Below, one piece after another: positions 36,220 through 47,475 of a stretch of 64,000 nt of DNA; position 1 is the stretch's first letter; each line of letters begins with the position of its first letter. The stretch spans positions 2,179,694 to 2,243,693 of the forward strand of contig OX465584.1 of NCBI GenBank assembly GCA_950022655.1, given 5' to 3'. The DNA is from Alentia gelatinosa. Lineage: Eukaryota > Annelida > Polychaeta > Phyllodocida > Polynoidae. The notes beneath the pieces are model-generated. The model was not told where the DNA came from and did no database searches. It was given only the letters and a program-made list of their open reading frames with translations. The position numbers and the translations under genes are program-made.

Positions 36220-36860
36220 AAGCCAAGCATAGTTTTGGCACTAGCCACCATTCCTAAGCCTCCCAATAGGATTAAGCTAATCCACGACCGAAGCAGGCCC
36301 AAAGGAATATCTATGAATTCTTACATGGTTAATGATTCCTTCAGGTGTTAGAGCCTAGAGGACGCCTTCTAAAAGAAGTGGATTATATAGATAAAGTTGA
36401 TCTATGGAATGCCCATAGGATTGTGAAGGTTCACCCCAACGACTTTCCCCTTGCAGGGCTAAAGTCGTTTACCCCAGGATTTCTACATAAATAGTAGACA
36501 CCCACCTCATGTTCGGAGCAAGGCTTGGCGGATCTATCTTTAACCATCTGACCCCGTGTGTCAGATGGATTATGACTACCCTAGGTTTTACCCACATTTG
36601 TGCTTACCCAGATGCACACCAAAGAAGACTGTAAGGAAACACTAAACACGTTAATGGCAGTACTGAGGGTCTTTGGCTTTAGCATCAATTACCACAAGGT
36701 GGTGATGCCCACCACCTCCCTGATCTTTCTGGGGGTGGTCATTGACACAGTGGACTATGTGTACTGCCTACCAGCCAACAAGGTATCCAGCTGCAGGAAT
36801 GCCTAGCAGATGCGTGACAGTACTTAGGAGTGGTCTCACACATGCACAAGGAGGTGGGGC
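36220..36860 (+). pseudogene. DIRS/Ngaro-type reverse transcriptase relic
   Basis: The plus strand reads NRIKLIHDRSRPKG (about 36267-36308), then IDKVDLWNAHR with VHPNDFPLAGLK (about 36388-36465). MFGARLGGSIFNHLTPCVRW follows (from 36508), and then YPDA (about 36605) where the YLDD catalytic box should be. VFGFSINYHKVV and SLIFLGVVIDT finish the palm. This order is that of DIRS/Ngaro-type RTs, not LINEs. The first catalytic D is kept (VDLWNA) but the second box is lost. Stops at 36349 and 36371 and frameshifts are present. It differs in sequence from the RT at 10.6-12.2 kb, so it is a separate lineage. Confidence 0.7.
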
Positions 36861-38106
36861 TCCCAGACCCTATTAAGGACAACTATTACCTACTGCTAGT
36901 GATTAGGCAGCGAGATGCAGTCTCAGGTAGGAGCTAATTACCCCTGACATGCTAACGCGGAATGTCACCATATGTAAACAGAGATTTCAATGCTGTGGTA
37001 ACACCGAATCTGGAAGTGATGAATCAGAAAATTTAAAAAGCGCCGATATCCTGTTTGCTCTGGGTAAATTTTTTTTAAATTTTTTTTTATTGAACTTTAG
37101 AGACAATACAGCACTCGCCTCAATAAGGGCTCTCTTCCGCGAAACATGACTGCGGCAGAGCGTAGACTTTCATTCAACATGGTTTCAAGGGATTCCAATT
37201 CATAGCAAAATATTATCAAATTCGGATATATGATTTTTTTTAAAACGCACACGAGAGGGAATTTTTTTTCACCCAATATAATTAATTTAAAACAACCTGC
37301 AATGCTTGTACATGCTCCAAAACGAGATGGGAACTGATGTTATTTATGGAACTCGGCCAAAAACCTCATTCCGTTAAAGAAACGACTCCCCATCTCGTTC
37401 TGTAGCATGTAGCTGTAGTTTTAAGGTGAAATGACCAGCTTCAAACAAAATACAACAACTGTTGACCAATCAAAATCCTCCTTACGGCGGGAGCTGTGAG
37501 AGGTGAGGTGGATGCCTCACAGCGCCCTCCCCAGCCCCGAACATGGACGGGATGCGTTGTGTCCTCAGATTTACTGCTCTTGAGATAATATGGGAAAATT
37601 GGTTTAGAAAAGATTCTGAGTTAAAGGCCATTAAAAGATAAGAAATCTTAAATCAAACGGCATCGATAGAAGCCCCTCACAGTTAGCTTTTTGTACCTGA
37701 GTCATTATGAGAGAATGACACGTGCTAGATGTGCTAATAGTCTTTGATATTCTGTCTATTTTATACTGAATATCTATACATATCTACACTGAACACTGAA
37801 CAAGACATCAAGAGGGCCTTCAGGAAAATATACTATGAATGATAAATCATCTGTCATTACCCTTTTCATCGTATCATAAGTCTCATGGGAAATGTTAGGT
37901 TCTCAGCTGATTATCTTGAGGTCCATCTACCTGTTTGGTCTATCCTGCATTGGGAGATCTACCTTTCAGGAGAAATGTAAGTGGTTGATAAACAAAAACA
38001 AAAATAACAGGGAGAATCTGTTTTTCATCCTTTGTTCTTTACACCGATGACTCCTTACAAAGTAGTTGAATCTATCAGCACATTCTGAACTCCACAGCCG
38101 GGTACT
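36861..38106. other. No gene recognised; one fold-back
   Basis: Contains T-rich tracts (37069-37090) that could be the tail of a reversed retroposon. A fold-back lies at about 37318-37412, where ACATGCTCCAAAACGAGATGG pairs imperfectly with CCATCTCGTTCTGTAGCATGT. No coding content is recognised. Confidence 0.4.
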
Positions 38107-38475
38107 TAGTAGAAACCGAACGAGAGTTAGACTTGACAATGTTTATGCCACGATGGGCAGGTCGTGTATTACTACACGAAGCGTAGCCGAGTGTAGTGAG
38201 GAGCAGACCTGACCAGAGTGGCATAGACACTGACAAGTCTAACTCGAGTTCGGTTTCGTATTTATCCTACCCCGTCTATGCTTTTGTATTAGTAAAAGAT
38301 AAATATTGACTCAACGACCAACAGAACATTTTTTCATAGTAGCTGACATCCTGCTCTCTGATTGGTCAATATTGTTATTACTCTAGTGGCATAAAAAAAC
38401 ACTTTATGTCACGGCCTGCCACATAAAATTTGCCTATGTTAAGTCTTTAGCGGTTTTTTATTAGGGGTAGGATAA
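38107..38475. mobile_element. Composite fold-back plus MITE (P-E), copy 1
   Basis: A palindrome (about 38107-38260) has arms TAGTAGAAACCGAA and TTCGGTTTCGTA and pairing through GTTAGACTTG and CAAGTCTAAC. It is followed directly by a family E MITE with ends TTATCCTACCCC (38262) and GGGGTAGGATAA (to 38475). The whole 369-bp unit recurs at 42288-42652, so the two parts move or duplicate together. Confidence 0.82.
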
Positions 38476-38983
38476 ATAATCATATCTCTGTCAGTTAGTG
38501 TAGCCTGGTTTGCCTAGGGTTAACTCCCACCACCCCGTTTCTGTTATCCCCCTGTCGTAGGGCTGCATTGTTCAATCCCGAAAGGTTGATGTCGTTAGGC
38601 TTGAGATGGGAATTGGCGGATTTCTGTGTGTCCAGCACACACATCAGCAGTGACATTCACCCTTGGAATTTTGCTATGTGACTTGCCCCAGGTGTCAGTT
38701 TTACAATTTGTCCTATGGCCTGAAAAGTGCCTTTTCCATCCAGTGTTCACAGATCCACATTATCACAGGAATATTGAACACATTTGGTTTGGAAACTTCT
38801 GGATACCCTGAGGCTTGTGTTACTGATTTGCTCCTTTCAAACTTCTTTACCTGACCATAGAAACATGCGAAGCGTGCAGTCAGTTCTTCAGATACTATGA
38901 CTGGAAGCGGGGATGCATTTGGACGCCTTAACCAACTTGTAAAGGAGCTAGAAGCAGATAGGCACAGATTGCTTACATAACAC
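38476..38983. other. No gene recognised
   Basis: Unique-looking sequence. Short frames near 38626-38854 and 38905-38979 are not recognised. Confidence 0.4.
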
Positions 38984-40570
38984 TTCAGCCTTCAGTCAGC
39001 TCCATGTGGGAGCACTCAGTGATACCTGGCCTTCAGTCAGCTGTATGTATGAAGGCACTGAGTGATACCTGGCCTTCAGTCAGCTCCATGTGGGAAGGCA
39101 CTGAGTGATACCTGGCCTTCAGTCAGCTGTATGTATGAAGGCACTAAGTGATACCTGGCCTTCAGTCAGCTGTATGTATGAAGGCACTGAGTGATACCTG
39201 GCCTTCAGTCAGCTGTATGTATGAAGGCACTGAGTGATACCTGGCCTTCAGTCAGCTCCATGTGGGAAGGCACTGAGTGATACCTGGCCTTCAGTCAGCT
39301 GTATGTATGAAGGCACTGAGTGATACCTGGCCTTCAGTCAGCTCCATGTGGGAAGGCACTCAGTGATACCTGGCCTTCAGTCAGCTGTATGTATGAAGGC
39401 ACTGAGTGATACCTGGCCTTCAGTCAGCTCCATGTGGGAAGGCACTGAGTGATACCTGGCCTTCAGTCAGCTCCATGTGGGAAGGCACTGAGTGATACCT
39501 GGCCTTCAGTCAGCTGTATGTATGAAGGCACTGAGTGATACCTGGCCTTCAGTCAGCTCCATGTGGGAAGGCACTGAGTGATACCTGACCTTCAGTCAGC
39601 TGTATGTATGAAGGCACTGAGTGATACCTGGCCTTCAGTCAGCTGTATGTATGAAGGCACTGAGTGATACCTGGCCTTCAGTCAGCTGTATGTATGAAGG
39701 CACTGAGTGATACCTGGCCTTCAGTCAGCTGTATGTATGAAGGCACTGAGTGATACCTGGCCTTCAGTCAGCTCCATGTGGGAAGGCACTGAGTGATACC
39801 TGGCCTTCAGTCAGCTGTATGTATGAAGGCACTGAGTGATACCTGGCCTTCAGTCAGCTGTATGTATGAAGGCACTGAGTGATACCTGGCCTTCAGTCAG
39901 CTCCATGTGGGAAGGCACTGAGTGATACCTGGCCTTCAGTCAGCTGTATGTATGAAGGCACTGAGTGATACCTGGCCTTCAGTCAGCTCCATGTGGGAAG
40001 GCACTGAGTGATACCTGGCCTTCAGTCAGCTGTATGTATGAAGGCACTGAGTGATACCTGGCCTTCAGTCAGCTGTATGTATGAAGGCACTGAGTGATAC
40101 CTGGCCTTCAGTCAGCTGTATGTATGAAGGCACTGAGTGATACCTGGCCTTCAGTCAGCTGTATGTATGAAGGCACTGAGTGATACCTGGCCTTCAGTCA
40201 GCTCCATGTGGGAAGGCACTGAGTGATACCTGGCCTTCAGTCAGCTGTATGTATGAAGGCACTGAGTGATACCTGGCCTTCAGTCAGCTCCATGTGGGAA
40301 GGCACTGAGTGATACCTGGCCTTCAGTCAGCTGTATGTATGAAGGCACTGAGTGATACCTGGCCTTCAGTCAGCTCCATGTGGGAAGGCACTGAGTGATA
40401 CCTGGCCTTCAGTCAGCTCCATGTGGGAAGGCACTGAGTGATACCTGGCCTTCAGTCAGCTGTATGTATGAAGGCACTGAGTGATACCTGGCCTTCAGTC
40501 AGCTCCATGTGGGAAGGCACTCAGTGATACCTGGCCTTCAGTCAGCTCCATGTGGGAAGGCACTCAGTAA
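38984..40570. repeat. 43-bp minisatellite of two interleaved unit types
   Basis: About 37 units sharing CCTTCAGTCAGCT and GTGATACCTGG. The middle is either GTATGTATGAAGG (type A) or CCATGTGGGAAGG (type B). The order reads approximately BABAAABABABBABAAAABA followed by ABABAAAABABABBABB. Units within a type are almost identical. Confidence 0.95.
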
Positions 40571-41380
40571 CAGCTTGCCCTTGCTTGTTATCAGACCTAA
40601 ATCATGAGGAAATCCGCATATTTATATAATGCCGCCCCTCACACAGTGAGAGGGCCGAGTTCTGCCTGCACCTGACACGCCGCTCACCCGGTCCCCGGCC
40701 GCCGTCGGCGATCTGAGGGTGTATATATATATATAACTACAGGCGGGCCATGGAAGGTAAATCTTATATAACATGAATTCCCACTGAGAGTTATCACATT
40801 ATGATGTATTATGAGTACTTTTCTGCATGTTTATATACACAGATACACATACATAGACATATATTTGATACACAGAGTTCCATACACCCTCCCCCTAACA
40901 CAAATCATGTTTACAAATAACCTATACAGGACCGGTATAATCTTGACCATGCCTGTCCTGGATTACTACCACCTTTCTCTCACCTGGCCAGACATGCACA
41001 ATGCAGTAAGATTATGCTGTGTAATGATACAGATACACAGGTACAGGTGCACAGATAGACATTGAAGTAGTGCACATATTGTATTGGTTACCGTGTTTTC
41101 TGGTTGTGGTCAGTTAACTGCTGGTAGTGCCCGTCACAGCCCGGACTCACGAGCCCTGTGTGGACAGGTCAAGAGACGTCTCTACACTCTCCTACGGGCC
41201 ACACTGGATCTCCCTGCCGAGGCTCTGGCCTTATATCAGGGTGCAGAAGGTGCCGGCCATGTCCCGACCCCGGGACGCACTGGTCTCTGGAGTTGCATAT
41301 AGCTATCATACGTAACTATATATGTTGCAAAGGCCGCCAGTGTCATTCATTTCATGGAAATGGCAGGTTATTTGATGTAT
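40571..41380. other. No gene recognised
   Basis: Contains a short TA microsatellite (about 40723-40735). A GC-richer stretch at 41100-41300 has overlapping frames in all three plus-strand phases. None has a recognised domain, so no gene is called. Confidence 0.4.
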
Positions 41381-41800
41381 TTTAGAAACGGAAATTTACA
41401 CAATTATATGAATATATATCTCTGGTAGCTTTATCTAAATAGGAAGGGAATGTTTATTTTAGGATTTCCCTATGAAGGAAAGAAGTGAGTATGATTAAGT
41501 GAGCCTGAAGGTGTAACCATGGATTATACTCAGCTATACTCGGGTATAGTCAATTCTGTGTACTTTTTCTATATAATAGGCCCCAACACTTGCCTACAAC
41601 TTTTTCCCAGGTGGAAAATCTAGATATACATTAATATCAACACCACACACCTGCAGAAAGGTGTGGTCCAACCAAACTGCCAAAATTAGGATAAATGCTG
41701 TGACAAAAATATCAGCCAATCATAGCCTGAAAGACATTAATGATAATTGAGACTGCTGGTTTGGTAAATTTGGTAAATAAACCAACTTTTCAGGCCATAC
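41381..41800 (+). repeat. Dispersed repeat G, copy 1
   Basis: Aligns over its whole length with 43577-44000. Landmarks are TTTAGAAACGGAAAT at the start, GGTAGCTTTATCTA, CCACACACCTGCAGAAAGG in the middle and ATCAGCCAATCATAGCCTG near the end. A small hairpin pairs CACACCT with AGGTGTG. There is no reading frame, and true element ends are not resolved. Confidence 0.8.
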
Positions 41801-42287
41801 AGAATACCCGCTCATGGTATACGCGCCATTTTGTGTCGGCGATTCCGGAAATCGAAACACAGCCACTTCCAGGATCGCCAACACAAAATGGCGTGTGTTG
41901 GAGATATGACGTCATATTAATATCTGCCACCGATAATTCAGTGTCTCAGGAGTGAACCCCAGACTGGCAGACTGTGGCCGTCCTTGCCTGCCGCTTGTTG
42001 ACCTTGGCGAGTGACAATTAGCCGTCACCTGATGGTTAATGAGGCCCAACATGTCCCCCGAGAGCGCCTCCAGCCGGCGTGAACGGGCTGTCACATTAAA
42101 CCGTCTGGTCATCTCTCACTAAACACTCACATATCAGCAGCAGCTAACAATTAGCAGTTCTCGATGAGGGTTCCTTCACCTAATCACCCGCTCATTACCG
42201 CTCCGTGTGCAGGCCGATTCGGCCGTTTCTTATTGAACACGGTGAGTGTGTGTCGCGGCATGCGGGAGTGCAGCTCAGCACGGGTAA
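41801..42287. other. No gene recognised
   Basis: Unique-looking sequence between two repeats. A loose inverted pair, CGCCATTTTGTGTCGGCGAT and GCCAACACAAAATGGCGTG, lies at 41823-41895. Confidence 0.4.
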
Positions 42288-42652
42288 TTAGTAGAAACCG
42301 AACTCGAGTTAGACTTGTCAATGTCTATGCCACGACGGGAAGGGCGTGAATTACTACACGAGGCGTAGCCGAGTGTAGTGAGGAGCAGACCTGACCAGAG
42401 TGGCATAGACATTGACAAGTCTAACTCGAGTTCGGTTTCGTATTTATCCTACCCCGTCTATGCTTTTGTAAAACTAAAAGATAAATATTGAGTCAACGAC
42501 GAACAGAACTTTTTTCATAGTAGCTGACATCCTGCTCTCTGGTCAATATTGTTATTACTCTAGTGGCATAAAAAACACTTTATGTCACGGCCTGCCACAT
42601 AAAATTTCCCTATGTTAAGTCTATGGCGGTTTTTTATTAGGGGTAGGATAAA
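42288..42652. mobile_element. Composite fold-back plus MITE (P-E), copy 2
   Basis: Second copy of the unit at 38107-38475. The palindrome arms (GTAGAAACCGAACTCGAG and CTCGAGTTCGGTTTCGTA) are better preserved here. The E part runs from TTATCCTACCCC at 42444 to GGGGTAGGATAA at 42652. The two copies differ by scattered substitutions and short indels. Confidence 0.82.
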
Positions 42653-42727
42653 GCCTGGAACCCACCCACGTCCCACCAGAGTTTACACCTCCAGCTGTAC
42701 CCGACGCCCATTGGACAGGGCCCTATG

Positions 42728-42992
42728 ACACGACACGACACGCTCTACGACACGCTCTACGACACGCTCTATGACGCACTCCGCAACGCACTACACGACA
42801 CGTTCCACGACACGCTCTATGACACGTTCTACGACACGCTCTATGACACGCTCTACGACACGCTCTACGACACGTTCTAAGACACGTTCTACCACACGCT
42901 CTACGACACGTTCTACTACACGTTCTACGACGCATTCCACGACGCATTCCACGACGCATTCCACGACACGCTCCACGACACGCTCCACGATA
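42728..42992. repeat. 12-bp minisatellite
   Basis: About 22 units of the type ACGACACGCTCT with frequent variants (GTTCT, ATGACACG, ACGACGCATTCC). CpG-containing and moderately diverged. Arginine/threonine-rich or valine-rich apparent proteins on either strand are artefacts of the period. Confidence 0.9.
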
Positions 42993-43576
42993 CGCACCAC
43001 GATACTGACACAGAAGTCACAGCAGATTGGTGTGACTCGAGGCAGAGACAAGCATCTGTCACCACACTACACCTGACGCTCTTCTGGAATGAAGTGTTAG
43101 GCCCAGCATCCACCTACTACGATACAAATTTAGACCTCCCAATATGGCTCTGACACAAAAGGTCAATATCGGAGACATATCGGGAAGGTGCAATATCGCA
43201 TCAATAATGTTTGCCAGGACACACAGAACAACAATATTTCCGGTACTAAAAGACTGTATTTATAAAGTCAAACTAGGAAAGTATTGATTTGAGACACTTT
43301 AACCTCATCAAAAACCCGGTAAACACAAATACGTGCTAGCTACGTAAATTAACGACATTCTTTGGTAGGAATAACATAAGTTTTTACGTAGTACAAACGT
43401 GAAAATGTTATGGTTTAGTTACGTCTGTAGCACGTATTGGTAGATTAATCAACGTAAATCTACGTAGATTTGAGACATTTATGTCAGTTCACATAGTTTA
43501 GAAATATAAATTTACTTTTCTAAACTAATTAAATTCATGTTGATATACCAACAGAGAAATACATAATTTTATGTAA
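42993..43576. other. No gene recognised
   Basis: Unique-looking sequence rich in TACGTA-like words (43330-43470), which may be a decayed left part of repeat G. Confidence 0.35.
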
Positions 43577-44000
43577 TTTAGAAACGGAAATCTACATAAT
43601 TATAAGAATATATATCTCGGGTAGCTTTATCTACATAGAAAGGGAATACCTATTTGGGGATTTCTCTATGAAGTAGTGAAGTGGGTATAATTAGCTTGAA
43701 GGTATCACTATGGACTATAGTCAGCTATACTCAGGTATAGTTAATTCTGTATACTTTTTATTGTCGTAGGCTTAATCACTTGCCTATAGTTTTTCCTCAG
43801 CTTGAAAATAGTTAACATACACTAGTGTCAACACCACACACCTGCAGAAAGGTGTGGTCCAACCCAACTGCCAAAATTACCAAAATTTGGATAACTGCAG
43901 TGACAAAAATATCAGCCAATCATAGCCTGAATGACATTAACAATAATTGAGAGTGCTGGTTTTGGTAAATTTGGTAATAAACCAACTTAACAGGCTATAC
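43577..44000 (+). repeat. Dispersed repeat G, copy 2
   Basis: Aligns with 41381-41800 throughout, in the same orientation, with about 2.2 kb between them. The pair flanks the P-E element and the 12-bp array, so an ancient segmental duplication is possible. Confidence 0.8.
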
Positions 44001-44271
44001 CCTCCCCAAGAAGTACACACAATTCACAGAAACTACTGCCATGCCATCTAGTGAATTCATCTAGTGAATTATGTGAATTTACGTAGAATTACCTAATATT
44101 ACCACACGTTCTACAGATGTAAGTAAACCGTAACACTTGTACGTTTTATACGCAGGGAATCACTGTGAGCCACGTCGTGTGTTTACTGGGAATCAGCATA
44201 CTTTTCCGATCAGTATCTAACATGAGAACAATTTTCCCGACAGAATACTCTGCGATGCTCATGATTACCCA
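44001..44271. other. No gene recognised
   Basis: Short spacer between two dispersed repeats with no supported feature. Confidence 0.35.
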
Positions 44272-44490
44272 CCACTATTTCAACATGTTGAAGTGTCATA
44301 GAGACCCTACGATACAGCTTTTACATCGGTACCAAATTGCAGACCCCACATTTTCATCGGAGTCTAGTTGCAGAGACGTGGTCAACTGCCCCGATGAGAG
44401 GCCACCTTCCGGCGTGATTTCGTTTTTCTATCGGGAGGTGCATCGTGGGGTATATCGGGGCGTGTCGGGGGTTCAGTCGATGCCGGCCCT
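44272..44490 (+). repeat. Dispersed repeat H, copy 1
   Basis: Matches 50236-50450. Shared landmarks are TTTCAACATGTTGAA, GAGACCCT, TTGCAGAGACGTG and CGATTTCGTTTTT-type words. A frame of 155 codons spans it here, but the other copy does not preserve the frame, so it is treated as non-coding. Confidence 0.65.
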
Positions 44491-44964
44491 AAAAAGACAT
44501 CTTCTATTAAACACATCTCGGGTACTCAAAGACCATCCAAGATCAAAGCACTCGTCTATTCAACTGCATCTCACAGAAAACATTTCCTGCAAAATGGATA
44601 GTGTCTCAAATACTTCCTTCAGAGAACAATGACAATCTCTCTGATGTCACTGATCTTAGGCCTTCCCGGGACAGGTCGTTGAGAAGCTGATTCACACGGA
44701 CCTCTCCGACCTGTAACCCAGGCAACCTTCTCAGCGCGCTCTCCCTCGCTCTACAAACGAGGCTTTTGTCGACAGGTGGCCTGTAAACTACTAAAGGGTG
44801 ACGCTCGTGTATTATTACGCGTCAACCTCTCTTGGTTTATAGCCACATGTCCACATAAACATCGGTTATTTACTGTGAATGTCTTCTCTATGTGTTTTCC
44901 CAGCATGTATTACGGACATAAAAGTTTATCTGATATGAAGTTTGCATAGTAAACCTTTATAATT
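44491..44964. other. No gene recognised
   Basis: Unique-looking spacer with no supported feature. Confidence 0.4.
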
Positions 44965-45274
44965 CCCCAGTCACACTGGCGTAAAAAACGGCGTATTTCC
45001 GTGTACGCACCTCTACGGTCTTCTACCGGTTTGAAATTTACAAATGCGCCGCAATGCGCGGGAAAACGCGGAGATGCGTAATTGAAAGTCGGAATGCGCC
45101 GAAAAACGCCACAATACGTACAAAAGCGTGAAGAAGCGTTGATGAACGTTGAGAAGCGTACTAAAACGTTGAGGGAAAGCAAACAAATGCGTTCCAAATC
45201 CGTAGCTAATACGTACTCCCCACCAATTTAAATACGTAGAAGAAACGCCGAAATTTACGCCAGTGTGACTGGGG
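44965..45274. mobile_element. 310-bp MITE K with 21-bp TIRs
   Basis: Perfect 21-bp inverted repeats begin CCCCAGTCACACTGGCG (44965) and end CGCCAGTGTGACTGGGG (45274). The interior carries many short words with CG or ACG spaced about ten bases apart (45040-45180). There is no coding frame. No clear target duplication is visible, so the superfamily is open. Confidence 0.85.
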
Positions 45275-45613
45275 CATTAAGAGCTCTGTATCGACATACG
45301 CGGCGTATACGGATGTTGTATGCACCGGGTTGCGATAAAGTGCGATTATGGAAAAACATACTGCATATGGAAAATATTACCTTACCAAAGCGAAGTAATA
45401 TTAGCCACCAGTCAGATAAAAGTGGATAATAAATACAATAGAGTGGTTTCAGATAAAAGCGGTTGTATTACTGTGCTAGCTCCCGGTCGCTTAAACCTGA
45501 AACCAGGCAATAGTGTGGACTGAAAATTAGTACGCACCGAAAATGAAGTATATAAATATCGGTTTGCCACTTATCAGGAAAAGGTGGATAATGAATATAT
45601 AATTAGTAGGGGG
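45275..45613. other. No gene recognised
   Basis: Unique-looking sequence with one unassigned short frame. Confidence 0.4.
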
Positions 45614-46285
45614 CCATTTCGTCAGCCTCATAATCATTTTGAATCTACAAATCGTTGAGGGTTGATTCTAAGGGAGTTTCTTTGCTCTTTTATTTTATCC
45701 GGGTCCGGGCCTCAAAGTGAAGGTGATTTATTACCATCACTTATGTTCACATTCTTGCAACTGGTTGTCATGGTAACCGCATTCTTAGATTCTATAAGGG
45801 GGATGAAATAGGGTATTTTCACATTAATCTGTAAATCAGCATGTTACCCTACAAACGTGTCACTTTCTATGAATATAGGCATGTTACACCTCAAAATGAC
45901 TGTCAGGATGAGTTCTAAAGATTGCTACCTTTTCCCCCATCGAATGGCACAGGTTGTCATGGTTACCAAATTACACTTTCAACAGAAACAAAATATGGTT
46001 TCTTTAAATTTTATTCAAGTTTATTTCAAATAAGAATATAATCATATCATATGATTGATTTGGTGGAGGTTTCCTATTCCCATCACTTAATTCATATTCT
46101 TCAAACAGGTTGCCATATTCTCTAAGAGGGCTGAAATAGCTCCTCCTCACACAGAGATCTATAAACATGCATGTTACCCTAAAACTGTGTTATTTTCTAT
46201 GAACCTAGGCATGTTGTGTACACCTTACAATGACCGTTCTGGGCCCCGCTGAATAAAAATTTGTCGTCCGTGAGGCTGACGATAA
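45614..46285. repeat. Element with short TIRs and an internal duplication
   Basis: TCGTCAGCCTCA near 45618 and TGAGGCTGACGA near 46270 are inverted repeats. Inside, a block near 45730-45900 is imperfectly repeated near 46070-46220. Shared words are CCATCACTTA, GGTTGTCAT or GGTTGCCAT, GCATGTTACCCTA, and TTTCTATGAA followed by TAGGCATGTT. No coding frame. This is probably a decayed non-autonomous transposon. Confidence 0.55.
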
Positions 46286-46353
46286 GATATACTGCCTTTA
46301 TCTGAAACCAGTCAATATTGTGTATGTACTTTCAACATGGCATGTGTTATGGA

Positions 46354-47475
46354 TATTATTATATACCTATGCACTAAGTGACACACCATACTGTCCGCTG
46401 CTGGGGGGTTCCTTCATAACGTACATATTGCGCGATAAGCCGTGTAGCATCGTACTTACATACAGATTGCGTGTTTTGAACCTTAGTACGGCGTGCTTTG
46501 GACCTTAGTACAGCGTGCTTTGACCTTAGTACGGCGTGCTTTGAACAAATGACGGAATCTGATTGGCCGAGAGGCCGACAACACGAATCTGGGCAGAAGA
46601 ATTGCAAATGGCGGATCCCTTCACTTGGCGTGTTCCGATGCATATAACACGCGCAACGCAAAGAGTTGTCAAGTGTATCAACCAAATGTCGAGGCAACTA
46701 ACGTTTAGCTTTAACCTGAGACCGTTTAAATAGCTGAAATATGCGTATTCGTTCGATATCAACACCGACCCTCGCCGAGCGAGCGTCAACAAAGGCGGCC
46801 GTATCCGTGTGACGTCATTATCGGGAGTTCCCTACATTCTGGGAAATCCCAACGATAACGTGTCAGCGGCCGCACCATCAAGTCGGCAAGGCGAGTGATG
46901 TTATCGTTCAATATCGCATATGTTCGCTATTCTAACAGTCTCAGGTTAAAGCTATATGTTAGTTGCTTCGATACTTGGTCAATACATGTGATAAATCATT
47001 GCGTTGCGCGTGTACGACGCACTGCAACACGCAAATTGAGACACTACGAACCAAGGCGCCATGGTAACTGGAAAACGCTAACCTCACTCTCCGAAGCCGA
47101 TATCCCGTTCCGTTTATTCATATAAAAGAACAGTAGTGATACGATTGGTGATGTAAAAGGTGAATCCGGGTAACTTCACATTCTCCGATCGTAGTTCGGG
47201 TCGTTTCACGCTATCGATTCGAATCAAAAATCTGTTTGGAGAGCAAACTTAACTCGCGCAGGCGCGATTAACCTCCGGTTAAGTATGGTGATGTACTTGC
47301 CGCGCAGATGGACAGTGAGAGTGTCAACAGAGTCGATTTCGGAGGATTATAACCAATCTAAGGTATATAATAATAAAAAAACATGTTGATGACGCCAGTA
47401 CGGCAAAACTTATTCTCGGAGTCGACGATAAATCGAATAAGTTCTGCCGTACTGGCGTCATTACCATGTTTTTTA
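46354..47475 (+). mobile_element. Hairpin-tailed TIR element, family B copy 1
   Basis: The core is bounded by TATTATTATATACCT (46354) and AGGTATATAATAATA (to 47375). Outside the right repeat is a palindrome (47376-47475) with arms ACATGTTGATGACGCCAGTA and TACTGGCGTCATTACCATGT. Near the left end are three 21-bp repeats of the CTTAGTACGGCGTGCTTTGA type. The core folds back: a left arm with TTTAGCTTTAACCTGAGAC pairs with GTCTCAGGTTAAAGCTA at about 46940. No protein frame is supported. Copy B3 follows it head-to-tail. Confidence 0.8.

Noticed and set aside
42723..43113. Arginine- or valine-rich frames on both strands
   Set aside because: Products of the degenerate 12-bp repeat ACGACACGCTCT.
44165..44632. 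Plus-strand frame of 155 codons
   Set aside because: It overlaps dispersed repeat H, and the homologous copy at 50.3 kb does not preserve the frame.
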